From Bdellovibrionales bacterium (GTDB lineage: Bacteria; Bdellovibrionota; Bdellovibrionia; Bdellovibrionales; UBA1609): 51,042 nt of DNA. A program made the position numbers and the translations under genes. Positions 8,518 to 17,401 of the stretch are shown here, piece after piece (position 1 is the first letter of the stretch; the number at the start of each line of letters is the position of its first letter). Under the pieces are notes generated by a model. That model saw only the letters and a program-made list of their open reading frames with translations, ran no database searches and was not told the DNA's origin. The stretch covers positions 1-51,042 of the forward strand of contig JALZUS010000032.1 of assembly GCA_023299885.1 (NCBI GenBank). Reading direction: 5' to 3'.

Positions 8518-10614
8518 TTATCCCACCCAAGATTTTTTAGCTTCTTCTAGAGTTTCTTTTAAGTGAATATTTTCTGGTAATCTTAATGTTGGGTCTTTAC
8601 GTATTATACCAAAAGCCGCTTCACGTGCTTGTTGTAAAATTTTAATATCTCTCACTAAGTGGGCCATCTTAAAGCTTTGTAAACCAGATTGGCGCGTACC
8701 CATAAACTCACCGGGGCCACGTATTTCTAAATCGGCTTCAGCAATTTTAAATCCATCGGAGTACTTCTCCATAATTTGCGCTCGATGCTTACCAACTTCA
8801 GACACTGCATAGCCTTGTATTAATACACAATAACTTTTATGACTGCCACGCCCAACACGGCCACGCAATTGATGGAGCTGCGCTAAACCAAAGCGCTCAG
8901 CATGCTCGATAATCATCATATTAGCATTAGGCACATCCACCCCAACCTCAATAACTGTTGTCGAAACTAAAACATCTGCTTTATGAGCCCTAAAGTCATC
9001 CATGATAGATTCTTTTTCCTCAGACTTCATTTTACCATGTAGTAGTGCAAACCTGACATCTGGATATTGGCTTTTTAGTTTTTCAAATTCTTCGGTGGCA
9101 TTTTTTAAATCTATTTTTTCACTTTCAGCGACCAACGGATAAACAATGTAAGCCTGCCTCCCCGCCTTTACTTGGTCTGCCATAAAGCCAAAAACTTGTG
9201 GCCGCTTATTATCTTTAGTAGCCCTAGTTACAATTTCTTGTCGGCCTGGCGGCATCTCGTCGATTACAGATATGTCTAAGTCACCATAAACAGTCATCGC
9301 TAAAGTTCTTGGTATAGGCGTTGCTGTCATTACTAAAAAGTGAGGCGACCATGCTTTTTGTTTAAGCGCATTTCTTTGACCAACACCAAACCTATGCTGC
9401 TCGTCTATAATGACTAAGCCTAAAGATTGAAACTCTACATTACTCTGTATAAGCGCATGCGTCCCTACACAAAAATCAATTTTGCCAGCACGTAAAGCCT
9501 CTAGAATAGCTTCTTTCTCTGCTGTTTTTAATTTAGCTGTTAATAGCGCCACTCTTATACCTAAAGGCTCTAAAAGCTTTTTTGCATTTTGATAATGCTG
9601 TTCTGCTAATATTTCTGTGGGTACCATAATACAACTTTGCATTCCGTTGTCCGCAGCGTAAGTAGCTGACAGCAATGCAACCAAAGTTTTACCACAACCA
9701 ACATCACCCTGAACCATTCTATGCATGGGATAGCCCTGCTTTAGGTCTTCAGCTATTTCACTGTATGATTTTTTTTGAGCCCCCGTCAGGGTAAAAGGTA
9801 ATGATTTAATAAGATCATCAACTCTAGGCGCAGGCTTATTTAAAGCTAAGGCTTTTTCTTTTGTAACTCCCATTTTTTGCATTGCTAAATGGAGCTCTAA
9901 CCAAAAGAACTCATCAAAAATAAGGCGGCGCTGTGATTCAGCTTCAAAATCAAAAAGTTTTTTTATGTCATCTGGCTTTGGGTCATGTATCTCTAATAAA
10001 GCTTTTTCAAGGCCCATTAGTTTATACTGTGATAAAATCCATGAAGGATAAAATTCTGGTATGCCACCAAACTCTTCCTTAAGGCTTTTATCTGTTAACT
10101 GCTCAAAAGCTTTGGCTAATAATGTGCGGACTTTAACCTGCTTTAAACCGTCAGTTTCAGAGTATAAAGGGACAACCTTATCTTCTGATTCGATTTCTTC
10201 TGTTGTTAAGTGAATATCTGGGTGATTAAACTCTATATTGCCACGATAGTTAATAACCTTGCCTGAAACAGTAACCCATAAGTCTTTTTGAAGCCTTGAA
10301 AAGTAACCCCTGTATGGAGACCGAAAGTACTTACAGTGAACACGCCCTGTACCATCTTCTAAAATAACCTCATGCATTTTTCGTCTTGTTTTTCCTAAGG
10401 GCACAGATTTTACACTAAAAACACGAGCTCTAAGACTTACAATTTGCCCCTCTTCCAAACTACTGATGTTTTTTACAGCGCGCTTATCTTCATACGCACG
10501 AGGGTAATAATGAAGTAGGTCAGCTACTGTCTTAATACCTTTTTTATAAAGAACATCACCCAGTTTTGGACCGACTCCTTTTAAAAATTGAATTTCTGTG
10601 TTGTAGCGAAGCAT
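8518..10614 (-). CDS. recG: ATP-dependent DNA helicase RecG
   Basis: RecG regresses stalled replication forks and branch-migrates Holliday junctions. The 698 residues contain the N-terminal wedge/OB domain (about 50-150), Walker A GDVGCGKT (303-310), the DEQH box (404-407), ATPIPRTLAMTVYGDLD (motif III region), and the C-terminal motifs FGLAQLHQLRGRVGRG and GPGEFMGTRQSG. A short helix-hairpin-helix-like GVGPKLGDVLYKKGI sits at residues 13-27. The start at 10614 is three bases after the stop of the prolyl oligopeptidase gene, so the two are co-transcribed and probably translationally coupled. Confidence 0.97.
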   Translation of the reverse strand: MLRYNTEIQFLKGVGPKLGDVLYKKGIKTVADLLHYYPRAYEDKRAVKNISSLEEGQIVSLRARVFSVKSVPLGKTRRKMHEVILEDGTGRVHCKYFRSPYRGYFSRLQKDLWVTVSGKVINYRGNIEFNHPDIHLTTEEIESEDKVVPLYSETDGLKQVKVRTLLAKAFEQLTDKSLKEEFGGIPEFYPSWILSQYKLMGLEKALLEIHDPKPDDIKKLFDFEAESQRRLIFDEFFWLELHLAMQKMGVTKEKALALNKPAPRVDDLIKSLPFTLTGAQKKSYSEIAEDLKQGYPMHRMVQGDVGCGKTLVALLSATYAADNGMQSCIMVPTEILAEQHYQNAKKLLEPLGIRVALLTAKLKTAEKEAILEALRAGKIDFCVGTHALIQSNVEFQSLGLVIIDEQHRFGVGQRNALKQKAWSPHFLVMTATPIPRTLAMTVYGDLDISVIDEMPPGRQEIVTRATKDNKRPQVFGFMADQVKAGRQAYIVYPLVAESEKIDLKNATEEFEKLKSQYPDVRFALLHGKMKSEEKESIMDDFRAHKADVLVSTTVIEVGVDVPNANMMIIEHAERFGLAQLHQLRGRVGRGSHKSYCVLIQGYAVSEVGKHRAQIMEKYSDGFKIAEADLEIRGPGEFMGTRQSGLQSFKMAHLVRDIKILQQAREAAFGIIRKDPTLRLPENIHLKETLEEAKKSWVG

Positions 10615-10617
10615 TTA

Positions 10618-12702
10618 TTAATTAAGCGCCTTTTCGATAAATTCAAATTTAATTGCTGTTTTCTTTGCTCGTCCTGAAACATCAGAAGACATACTATGCC
10701 CGCCTTGAGTATCTTCATATAACAAGTAATTACTATAACCCATGCTATTTAACTTATAAGCCATACGTCTCGCATGCCCGGGATGAACCCTATCATCGCT
10801 TGTTGTCGACATAAAAATAGTTTTTGGGTACTGCTGGTTAAGCTTTATATTATGGTAAGGTGAATACTTTTTTAGATATTTGTAGTCTTTTTTGTTATCG
10901 GGGTTTCCATACTCACCCATCCAACTCGCGCCAGCTAGTAGCTTATGGTAACCGAGCATATCTAAAAGCGGCACTGCGCAAACAATAGCCCCAAAGAGCT
11001 CTGGTCTTTGAGTCATAGCCACACCCATTAACAGGCCGCCGTTACTACCGCCCTCAATAGCTAATTGGCCTGAAGTGGTTATGCCTTTAGATACTAGGTC
11101 TTCAGCAATTGCAAAAAAATCATCATAAGCTTTTTGTCTGTTTTTAAGTATAACCGACTTATGCCAATCTGGGCCGTACTCACCACCGCCTCTGATATTA
11201 GCCACAACATAAGCCTTATCATTACTAGCAAGCCACAATGGCCCTTTAGCAGATAAATACTTAGGTCTTATAGAGACACCAAACCCACCATAAGCATACA
11301 TTAATGTTTTTAAAGGCTTAGTGTTATTTTTAGGAGCCACCACAAAATAAGGGATTTTTGTTTTATCCTTACTTGTTGCAAAATACTGTTTTACATCGAG
11401 GCCATCAGCATTAAAGCTTTTCTTTTGCTCATACATTAACTTCACATCACCTTGCACATATGAGTACAACCCAGGAGGCGCCACAAAGCTTTCTAAAGAA
11501 ATAAAACTCACTTCTTCTTTTGGGTGAACAAAACTTAGCTTTGCAGTTACGTTTTCATAAGGGAGTTTAATATTGTTTAAAGTCCACTTGCCATCACTCA
11601 CTGTGGCCGATTTTAAAACGCTTTTTACATCTTGAAGTATATTTAAAATCACTTGGTTTTTAGAAACTGAGGCCGATTGCAAAGACTCATTTTTACCAGG
11701 GCTATATACTTTTGTTATTTTTGACAACTGCCCTGTCTTTAAAAAGCCTGACCATGAAAAGGAATAGAGGTCTCCAGCTTTTACTTTAACCCCATTGAGT
11801 TTTTGAGAGGTACGCAGGTTAAAAAGAAAATGATCTTTAAAAAGACCACGGCCAAAAGCATCCACAGGCAAAGGAACCCTTGTTATAGCTTTTGTTTTAC
11901 GATCTAAAAAATAACGCTCATTTTCAAATGAGCTTTTATATTTATAAATAAAAATATTCTCGCTACTAGCCGTTGTCGTAATACCCGGCCAAATACCTAC
12001 ATAGCTCTCAGGAACCTCTGCTATGAGCAAAGCTTCAGAAAGCTTTGTTCCACGCTTCCATAGTTTTAACTGCCTTGGATACCCAGCTTTTGACAGTGTG
12101 CCCGGGCCAAAATCGGCAGATACTAGCAAATGATTATCATCAAACCATTTTACACTTTGTTTTGATTTTTTTAAAAAGAAACCCTTACTTACAAATGCCT
12201 TCTTCTTTTTTGAAAACTCTCTGGCTTGGTAAGCGTCACCACCATCTGGCGATAAAAAAATCATACATTTGTCAAAATCTTCAGTAGAGCAATGAAGGCC
12301 CTTGTAAGCCCACTCTACCCCTTCTTTTTTTGCAAGTTTATCTATATCTAAAAGTGTTTCCCACTTAGGGGATCCGTTCATATAAGCCACTTTTTTAGAG
12401 CGCCTCCATAAACCTTTTACATTTTTTTTATCTTGCCAAAAGTTATAAACATAACCATCACGTAAACCAGGGTAAGGTATTTTGCTGTCATCACTATAAA
12501 CAGCCAATGCATTTTTATATTTTTCTTTATAAGACTTGCCACCAATACTTAAAACTTCTTGAGTCGCTTTGTTTTGCTCAGAAACCCAAGTTAATGCCTG
12601 CTGGCCCTTTACTTCATTAAGCCAGCTATCATCAACCTCTATGTTTTTTTGAGAGCTCGAACAACCAACTAACAGACAGAGTGCAAATAAAATTCTAAAC
12701 AT
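10618..12702 (-). CDS. Prolyl oligopeptidase family serine peptidase, lipoprotein
   Basis: A 694-residue S9A-type peptidase. The N-terminus MFRILFALCLLVGCSSSQ is a lipoprotein signal with lipobox LVGC, so the enzyme is probably anchored in the envelope rather than cytosolic. The middle part is the beta-propeller gating domain. The C-terminal alpha/beta hydrolase domain has YAYGGFG, NIRGGGEYG, the nucleophile motif EGGSNGG (Ser about 553), SDDRVHPGH (acid near 636-637) and the catalytic His in QGGHSM (about 669). Members cut short proline-containing peptides. It lies 13 bases after the aldolase gene and 3 bases before recG on the same strand. Confidence 0.93.
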   Translation of the reverse strand: MFRILFALCLLVGCSSSQKNIEVDDSWLNEVKGQQALTWVSEQNKATQEVLSIGGKSYKEKYKNALAVYSDDSKIPYPGLRDGYVYNFWQDKKNVKGLWRRSKKVAYMNGSPKWETLLDIDKLAKKEGVEWAYKGLHCSTEDFDKCMIFLSPDGGDAYQAREFSKKKKAFVSKGFFLKKSKQSVKWFDDNHLLVSADFGPGTLSKAGYPRQLKLWKRGTKLSEALLIAEVPESYVGIWPGITTTASSENIFIYKYKSSFENERYFLDRKTKAITRVPLPVDAFGRGLFKDHFLFNLRTSQKLNGVKVKAGDLYSFSWSGFLKTGQLSKITKVYSPGKNESLQSASVSKNQVILNILQDVKSVLKSATVSDGKWTLNNIKLPYENVTAKLSFVHPKEEVSFISLESFVAPPGLYSYVQGDVKLMYEQKKSFNADGLDVKQYFATSKDKTKIPYFVVAPKNNTKPLKTLMYAYGGFGVSIRPKYLSAKGPLWLASNDKAYVVANIRGGGEYGPDWHKSVILKNRQKAYDDFFAIAEDLVSKGITTSGQLAIEGGSNGGLLMGVAMTQRPELFGAIVCAVPLLDMLGYHKLLAGASWMGEYGNPDNKKDYKYLKKYSPYHNIKLNQQYPKTIFMSTTSDDRVHPGHARRMAYKLNSMGYSNYLLYEDTQGGHSMSSDVSGRAKKTAIKFEFIEKALN

Positions 12703-12715
12703 AAAAAACCTCTAA

Positions 12716-13636
12716 CTACTTACCAGAGAAAACGTCCATAACATCCTGAAGCAACTTAATACTTTCTTCTTTTGGCCTCTGGAAAGCATTTCTTCCCATG
12801 ATGCTGCCAAAAGCTCCGCCCTGAGCTAACTCTTTAACTTCTTTCATTAAGTCTTCTGTAGACTTTGAAGCACCACCACTAAAAATGATTATGCGTCTTC
12901 CGCCAAAAGCAGAATCAACCACATGTTTAATTCTATCTGTTAAAGTAGAAACTTTTATTTTATGTGCTTCGTAAACTTTTTTAGCCTCAGCTTGTTCGAT
13001 ATGTGCTGTAGGCGGTTTTACTTTAATAATATGTGCACCAATTTGTGCGGCAATTTGTGCAGCGTAAGCAATAACATCAATAGCTGTTTCACCCTCTTTA
13101 GAAATTTGCTCGCCCCTAGCATACGCCCATAAAACAACAACTAAACCAGCTTGCTTAGCTTCTTCTGCCGCCATAGCAATCTCTTCATACATTTCTTTTC
13201 TGTTTTGAGAGCCCGGGTAAATAGTAAAGCCAATGCCCACACAACCTAAGCGAAGGGCATGATCAATAGATGCTGTTACCGCTGATATAGGCCCCTCTGC
13301 AGGCTTATATAAACTGTCTGAGTTATTCATTTTTAATATTAATGGGATTTCACCAGCATAGTCTCTTGCAACGGCTTCTATAAAACCTAAAGGGGCTGCA
13401 TAAGCGCTGCAGCCTGATTCAATAGCCAGCTCGATATGGTAGTTTGGGTTATATCCATCAGGGTTTGGGGCAAAACTTCTAGCAGCCCCATGTTCAAAGC
13501 CTTGATCTACTGGCAAGATCACCATTTTACCTGTACCCGCCAAGCGGCCATGGTTCATGATTCTTGCTAAGTTAGTTAATACACCGGGGTTGTCAGCTCC
13601 GTACCAGCTTAATATTTCTCTTACTCTTGGGGTCAT
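12716..13636 (-). CDS. fbaB: Class I fructose-bisphosphate aldolase, FbaB/DhnA type
   Basis: A cytoplasmic glycolytic/gluconeogenic enzyme cleaving fructose 1,6-bisphosphate through a Schiff base. The 306 residues belong to the archaeal-type class I aldolase (DeoC/LacD/FbaB) family: MVILPVDQGFEHG near 38-50, LILKMNNSDS, the probable Schiff-base lysine segment HIIKVKPPT (202-210), and the phosphate-binding end with RRIIIFSGGASK and GSIMGRNAFQRP. The ATG at 13636 is preferred to in-frame upstream codons: it starts the family's MTPRVREILSWYGAD and has an AGGAG about ten bases before it. It is divergent from the Nfu gene and heads the aldolase-peptidase-recG group. Confidence 0.92.
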   Translation of the reverse strand: MTPRVREILSWYGADNPGVLTNLARIMNHGRLAGTGKMVILPVDQGFEHGAARSFAPNPDGYNPNYHIELAIESGCSAYAAPLGFIEAVARDYAGEIPLILKMNNSDSLYKPAEGPISAVTASIDHALRLGCVGIGFTIYPGSQNRKEMYEEIAMAAEEAKQAGLVVVLWAYARGEQISKEGETAIDVIAYAAQIAAQIGAHIIKVKPPTAHIEQAEAKKVYEAHKIKVSTLTDRIKHVVDSAFGGRRIIIFSGGASKSTEDLMKEVKELAQGGAFGSIMGRNAFQRPKEESIKLLQDVMDVFSGK

Positions 13637-13702
13637 TTTTCTAGCACTCCTGAAGATAGTTTGATAATAAATAGAAACATACACCTTTTTTTGGAGGAAA
13701 CC

Positions 13703-14293
13703 ATGGCCCAAACAGACAAACAGTTAGACGTTTATTACGAAAGCACGCCCAACCCGGAGGCAATGAAATTTTACTGGGGCCAAAATCTTGCAGAAGAGAC
13801 TTTGTTCTTTGATGACCCATTAAAAGCTCATAGCCGTTCACCACTGGCTTCTAAAATATTTGGCTTCCCATGGGCACAGGCTGTTATGGTAGGGCCTAAT
13901 TTTGTGACTGTAACCAAGCAAGACTGGGTAGAGTGGCCTATACTTGCTCAACCTTTAAGCGGGCTAATTCAAGAGCATATTAATGGTGATGAGCCTTTGA
14001 TTAATGAGCTTGCGCCTGAGCAAATTAAAGAAGACGCCAACAGCATCAAAGATGATGACTCTGAAGCTGTTCAAAAGATTAAAACTATTATTAATCAAGA
14101 AATTAGACCAGCTGTTGCAATGGATGGTGGCGATATTATTTTTAATCGCTACGAAGACAATGTTTTACACCTTGAAATGCATGGCGCCTGTAATGGCTGC
14201 CCAAGCGCTGCTGTTACTTTAAAGCAAGGCATAGAAACAAGAATTAAAGAAGCATTACCAGAAGTCAAAGAAGTGGTTGAAGCCAAAGCCTAG
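13703..14293 (+). CDS. Nfu-type iron-sulfur cluster scaffold/carrier
   Basis: A 196-residue two-domain Nfu protein. Residues about 8-95 form the Scaffold Nfu/NifU N-terminal domain (YYESTPNPEAMKFYW and KIFGFPWAQAVMVGPNFVTVTK). Residues about 120-196 form the NifU C-terminal domain with the cluster-binding CxxC in HGACNGCPSAAV (Cys163, Cys166). Such proteins carry 4Fe-4S clusters to client apoproteins. The ATG at 13703 has a GGAGG box five bases upstream, which decides against the longer in-frame reading. It converges on the RND gene, with a hairpin between them. Confidence 0.93.
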   Translation: MAQTDKQLDVYYESTPNPEAMKFYWGQNLAEETLFFDDPLKAHSRSPLASKIFGFPWAQAVMVGPNFVTVTKQDWVEWPILAQPLSGLIQEHINGDEPLINELAPEQIKEDANSIKDDDSEAVQKIKTIINQEIRPAVAMDGGDIIFNRYEDNVLHLEMHGACNGCPSAAVTLKQGIETRIKEALPEVKEVVEAKA

Positions 14294-14299
14294 AGCAAC

Positions 14300-14352
14300 A
14301 ACGCAGTGTTTCGCAGCTAACTGCCTGGTACCTTTTTGCGAAGCCTTGCGTT
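14300..14352. terminator. Hairpin between convergent nfu-type and RND genes
   Basis: Two stacked 6-bp stems, AACGCA/TGCGTT (14300-14305 with 14347-14352) and TTCGCA/TGCGAA (14310-14315 with 14337-14342), are separated by a 4-by-4 internal loop. On the plus strand a T-run follows at 14358-14363. It overlaps the RND stop codon. It probably ends the nfu-type transcript and perhaps both. Confidence 0.5.
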
Positions 14353-17300
14353 ACTTCTTTTTTAAGAATGGGCAAAAAGAAATAATAGCCGGCAAGCAGA
14401 GCAAAGTAAGAATTGCCGAAACAAATAAACCCCAACCTAAAACTAAAGCAATGGGCTGAACAAAATAATCAATCCCACCAATACCATATATTGTTGGCAA
14501 CAAACCTATAAGCGTAGACAAGGTTGTCATTACAATAGGCCTTAAGCGTGCAACTCCTGCACTTACGATAGCCTCTTTAAACTCTACACCCTCAGCCAAG
14601 CGATCTTGAACAAACTTTAAAAAAAGTATCGATATATTTACAACAACTCCGCTTAAGCCAATGATTCCGATAATGCCCATAATAGATAAAGACTTACCAT
14701 GAATCACTAAAGACCAAACAACACCACCTATACCCATTGGTATGGCCGTAAAAACCAAAAAGGGGTAAATAGTTGATTGGAAGGCTAAACTGATAACCAT
14801 AAAAATTAAAAGCATAGCAAATATATAAAGCTTACCTGTGTCTTTCACTGCGCTTAGCCTATCTTTAGACCGGCCTCCTGATGATATGCCCACAGATTGG
14901 TTTTTTTGACTCAGCTTTTTAATAAAAGGTCTTATTTTTGCGCTGGCCTCTTTACTTGAAATGACCTTGTCATCTACTTCACCAAATAAAGTAATTGTCC
15001 TCAGGCCATTAAGTCTCTGTACTGCAGATAGACCATTTTCTTTTACTATTTTTACATACGAACCTAAGGGTACAGCATAACCTTGGCCATTTCGAATTCT
15101 TAAATCTAAAATACTTTCTACAGGACTTTTTGTATTACCACCTACAGAAACTAATATTTCAATTTTTTCATTATTTTTTAATATTTCACTAGCCACCAAA
15201 CCCGTTGATGAAGAAAATATAGTTCTTGATAGCCTCTCAGGGCTCACACCTTCAGCAATGGCCAGTTCATTGTTAATTAAAAATCTATAACTTTCGTTAT
15301 CGCCATCAAGGTCAGTCTCTATAGAGTGAACCCCATTTATTTTTTCAAGCTCTAGCTTTATATCTCTAGCTATTTTTTCACCTAGAGAAAAATCTCTTGA
15401 AGCAATTTGAAACTGTATGGGCTTACCAATAGGTGGCCCCGGCCTATCTATAGTCAGGCTAGCTTTTACTTTTTCCGCTTCAGAATATTCAGAAATTGCT
15501 TCTCTTATCCCTTTAATAATTTGTTTTTCTTTAGAGGCAATACTGGAGTCTGTCTTAAAGCTTACGTTCACTTGCGCGTAATGTGAACCTGTCTGCTGAC
15601 TACCCGATCCTCCACCTGTCCGCACTTGGCCAATATTTGTATAGATATTTTCAAAGCTATCTTGTGAAGCTTCTATAAGCATTGCACTTAGCTTTTTAAC
15701 AGAATCTCTTGTTTTATACATAGGGGTTCCACGCTCAAGCTGAACCCTCACACTAAAGCCATCTAAACCATCAGCAGGAAACAAACTAAATCTTTCAAAT
15801 ATTTTTTTACCCTGAAAAGCGGATACCGCCATAAATAGAGATAATACAAAAATAATAAAAAATCTCTTATTAATACTCCAGTAAATATACCTCTTATACT
15901 TATCTTCAAAAAACTTAAAGAAGGAAACTTTGTCATCTGTTTTTTTCTTCATTATATCTTCCGCATGTACTGGCAAAATTAACAAAGCCTCAATTAGCGA
16001 AATAGATAACAATGCAATTACGGTTACAGGTATCACACTTAGAAATTGTCCGATAATACCTTCCATAAATACAATAGGTAAAAAGGCAAACACTGTCGTT
16101 AAGACAGATGCAATTACTGGCAAAGAAATCTCAGAGACGCCTTTAAGTACAGCCTGATGTGGAGTCATATTTTTTTCTATATTAGAGTAGATATTCTCAC
16201 AAACAACAATTGCATCGTCCACCAGCATACCTAGCACTATAATAATACCCACCACGACTAATGAATTAAGTGTGTAGCCAAGAGCATACAAAACACAGAA
16301 CCCACCAAGCACAGCTATAGGAATGCCGATAGAAGCTACAAAAGCTGACCTTTTATCTAAAAAGCAAAGTAAGATGACTAGAACTAAAAAAAGCCCACTC
16401 AATGCATTAAAGATAACTATCTTAAGCTTATCTCGAATTCTAATAGACTGATCATTATAAACTTTTATACTTAAATCTTTAGGCAAACCTTCTTGATACT
16501 TTTTAATAGCTCTATTTAGAGAGTCCACGACATTAATGGAGTCTGCAAAAGGTTTTTTAATTACTGTAAGAAGAATAGCTTCTTTACCCTCAAAGAGATT
16601 TGCTCTTTGTGAAGACTCTAAATCAAATTTTATATCAGCTACATCAGAAAGGCGAACTACTTTACCGGCGTCATTACTTCTTATTATAAACGAATTTAGA
16701 TCTTGCAGCTCATTTAAATTTTTGCCTATCGTAAGGCTAGCGACAGAGCTACTGTTTTCATATAAACCTCCAGGACTTTGATTTGACCAAGAAGATAACG
16801 GCAGAAGTATTTCTTCTAGGGTAATATCATATTTTAAAAGCTTATCTGGATTAGCTAATACTTTTAATTGAAGATCATTGGCCCCAGTTGAGCTTACACT
16901 TTGTACATCTTTTTGTAGTTTTAAAAAATCCTTTAGCTTCTCAGTTTCAAGCTTTAAATTAAAAGCCTCTGTGTCTCCGAAAAGAGCTAGTCGCAAAACA
17001 GGTATATTTGTAGCTTTAGCCTCTACAACAACAGGGTCAGTTGCAGCCTCAGGCAAGCCTCTAACCTCTGCAACCTTTTGCCTAATAGAGTCCACTATTT
17101 CTTTTATATTTGGATATTCTTCGTCAAGCTGTATGCTAATAGAGCCGCTACCAAAAACAGATACAGACCTATATTCTTTTACTCCATCAACCTCGGCAAT
17201 TTTGTCTTCTAGAGGCTCAACAATAAGATCTTCAATATCAGAGGGAGAGGCTCCTGGGTAAGCTACACTAACTACTACTCTATTAAAGTTTACATTAGGC

Positions 17301-17401
17301 CTTGCCTCACGCTGCATGTTTAGCAACACGTAAGTACCAGCAATAACAATGGCTATAGTTAAGTAATGAATAAATAGTTTGTTTTTTAAAATAAACTTCA
17401 T
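14351..17401 (-). CDS. RND-family efflux pump, inner-membrane subunit
   Basis: A 1016-residue resistance-nodulation-division transporter with two repeats of one plus five membrane segments separated by large periplasmic porter domains. Family signatures include PGASPSDIEDLIVEPLEDKI, GMLVDDAIVVCENIYSN with the paired Asp of the proton relay in TM4, EALLILPVHAEDI, PIGKPIQFQI and ARLRPIVMTTLSTLIGLLPT. In the second half, the position where relatives usually read VVND reads VVNISILFLKF, so the acidic residue is missing. Its ATG overlaps the TGA of the TolC-like gene (ATGA), so the two are coupled. No periplasmic adaptor gene is adjacent. The substrate cannot be told from sequence. Confidence 0.92.
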   Translation of the reverse strand: MKFILKNKLFIHYLTIAIVIAGTYVLLNMQREARPNVNFNRVVVSVAYPGASPSDIEDLIVEPLEDKIAEVDGVKEYRSVSVFGSGSISIQLDEEYPNIKEIVDSIRQKVAEVRGLPEAATDPVVVEAKATNIPVLRLALFGDTEAFNLKLETEKLKDFLKLQKDVQSVSSTGANDLQLKVLANPDKLLKYDITLEEILLPLSSWSNQSPGGLYENSSSVASLTIGKNLNELQDLNSFIIRSNDAGKVVRLSDVADIKFDLESSQRANLFEGKEAILLTVIKKPFADSINVVDSLNRAIKKYQEGLPKDLSIKVYNDQSIRIRDKLKIVIFNALSGLFLVLVILLCFLDKRSAFVASIGIPIAVLGGFCVLYALGYTLNSLVVVGIIIVLGMLVDDAIVVCENIYSNIEKNMTPHQAVLKGVSEISLPVIASVLTTVFAFLPIVFMEGIIGQFLSVIPVTVIALLSISLIEALLILPVHAEDIMKKKTDDKVSFFKFFEDKYKRYIYWSINKRFFIIFVLSLFMAVSAFQGKKIFERFSLFPADGLDGFSVRVQLERGTPMYKTRDSVKKLSAMLIEASQDSFENIYTNIGQVRTGGGSGSQQTGSHYAQVNVSFKTDSSIASKEKQIIKGIREAISEYSEAEKVKASLTIDRPGPPIGKPIQFQIASRDFSLGEKIARDIKLELEKINGVHSIETDLDGDNESYRFLINNELAIAEGVSPERLSRTIFSSSTGLVASEILKNNEKIEILVSVGGNTKSPVESILDLRIRNGQGYAVPLGSYVKIVKENGLSAVQRLNGLRTITLFGEVDDKVISSKEASAKIRPFIKKLSQKNQSVGISSGGRSKDRLSAVKDTGKLYIFAMLLIFMVISLAFQSTIYPFLVFTAIPMGIGGVVWSLVIHGKSLSIMGIIGIIGLSGVVVNISILFLKFVQDRLAEGVEFKEAIVSAGVARLRPIVMTTLSTLIGLLPTIYGIGGIDYFVQPIALVLGWGLFVSAILTLLCLPAIISFCPFLKKK

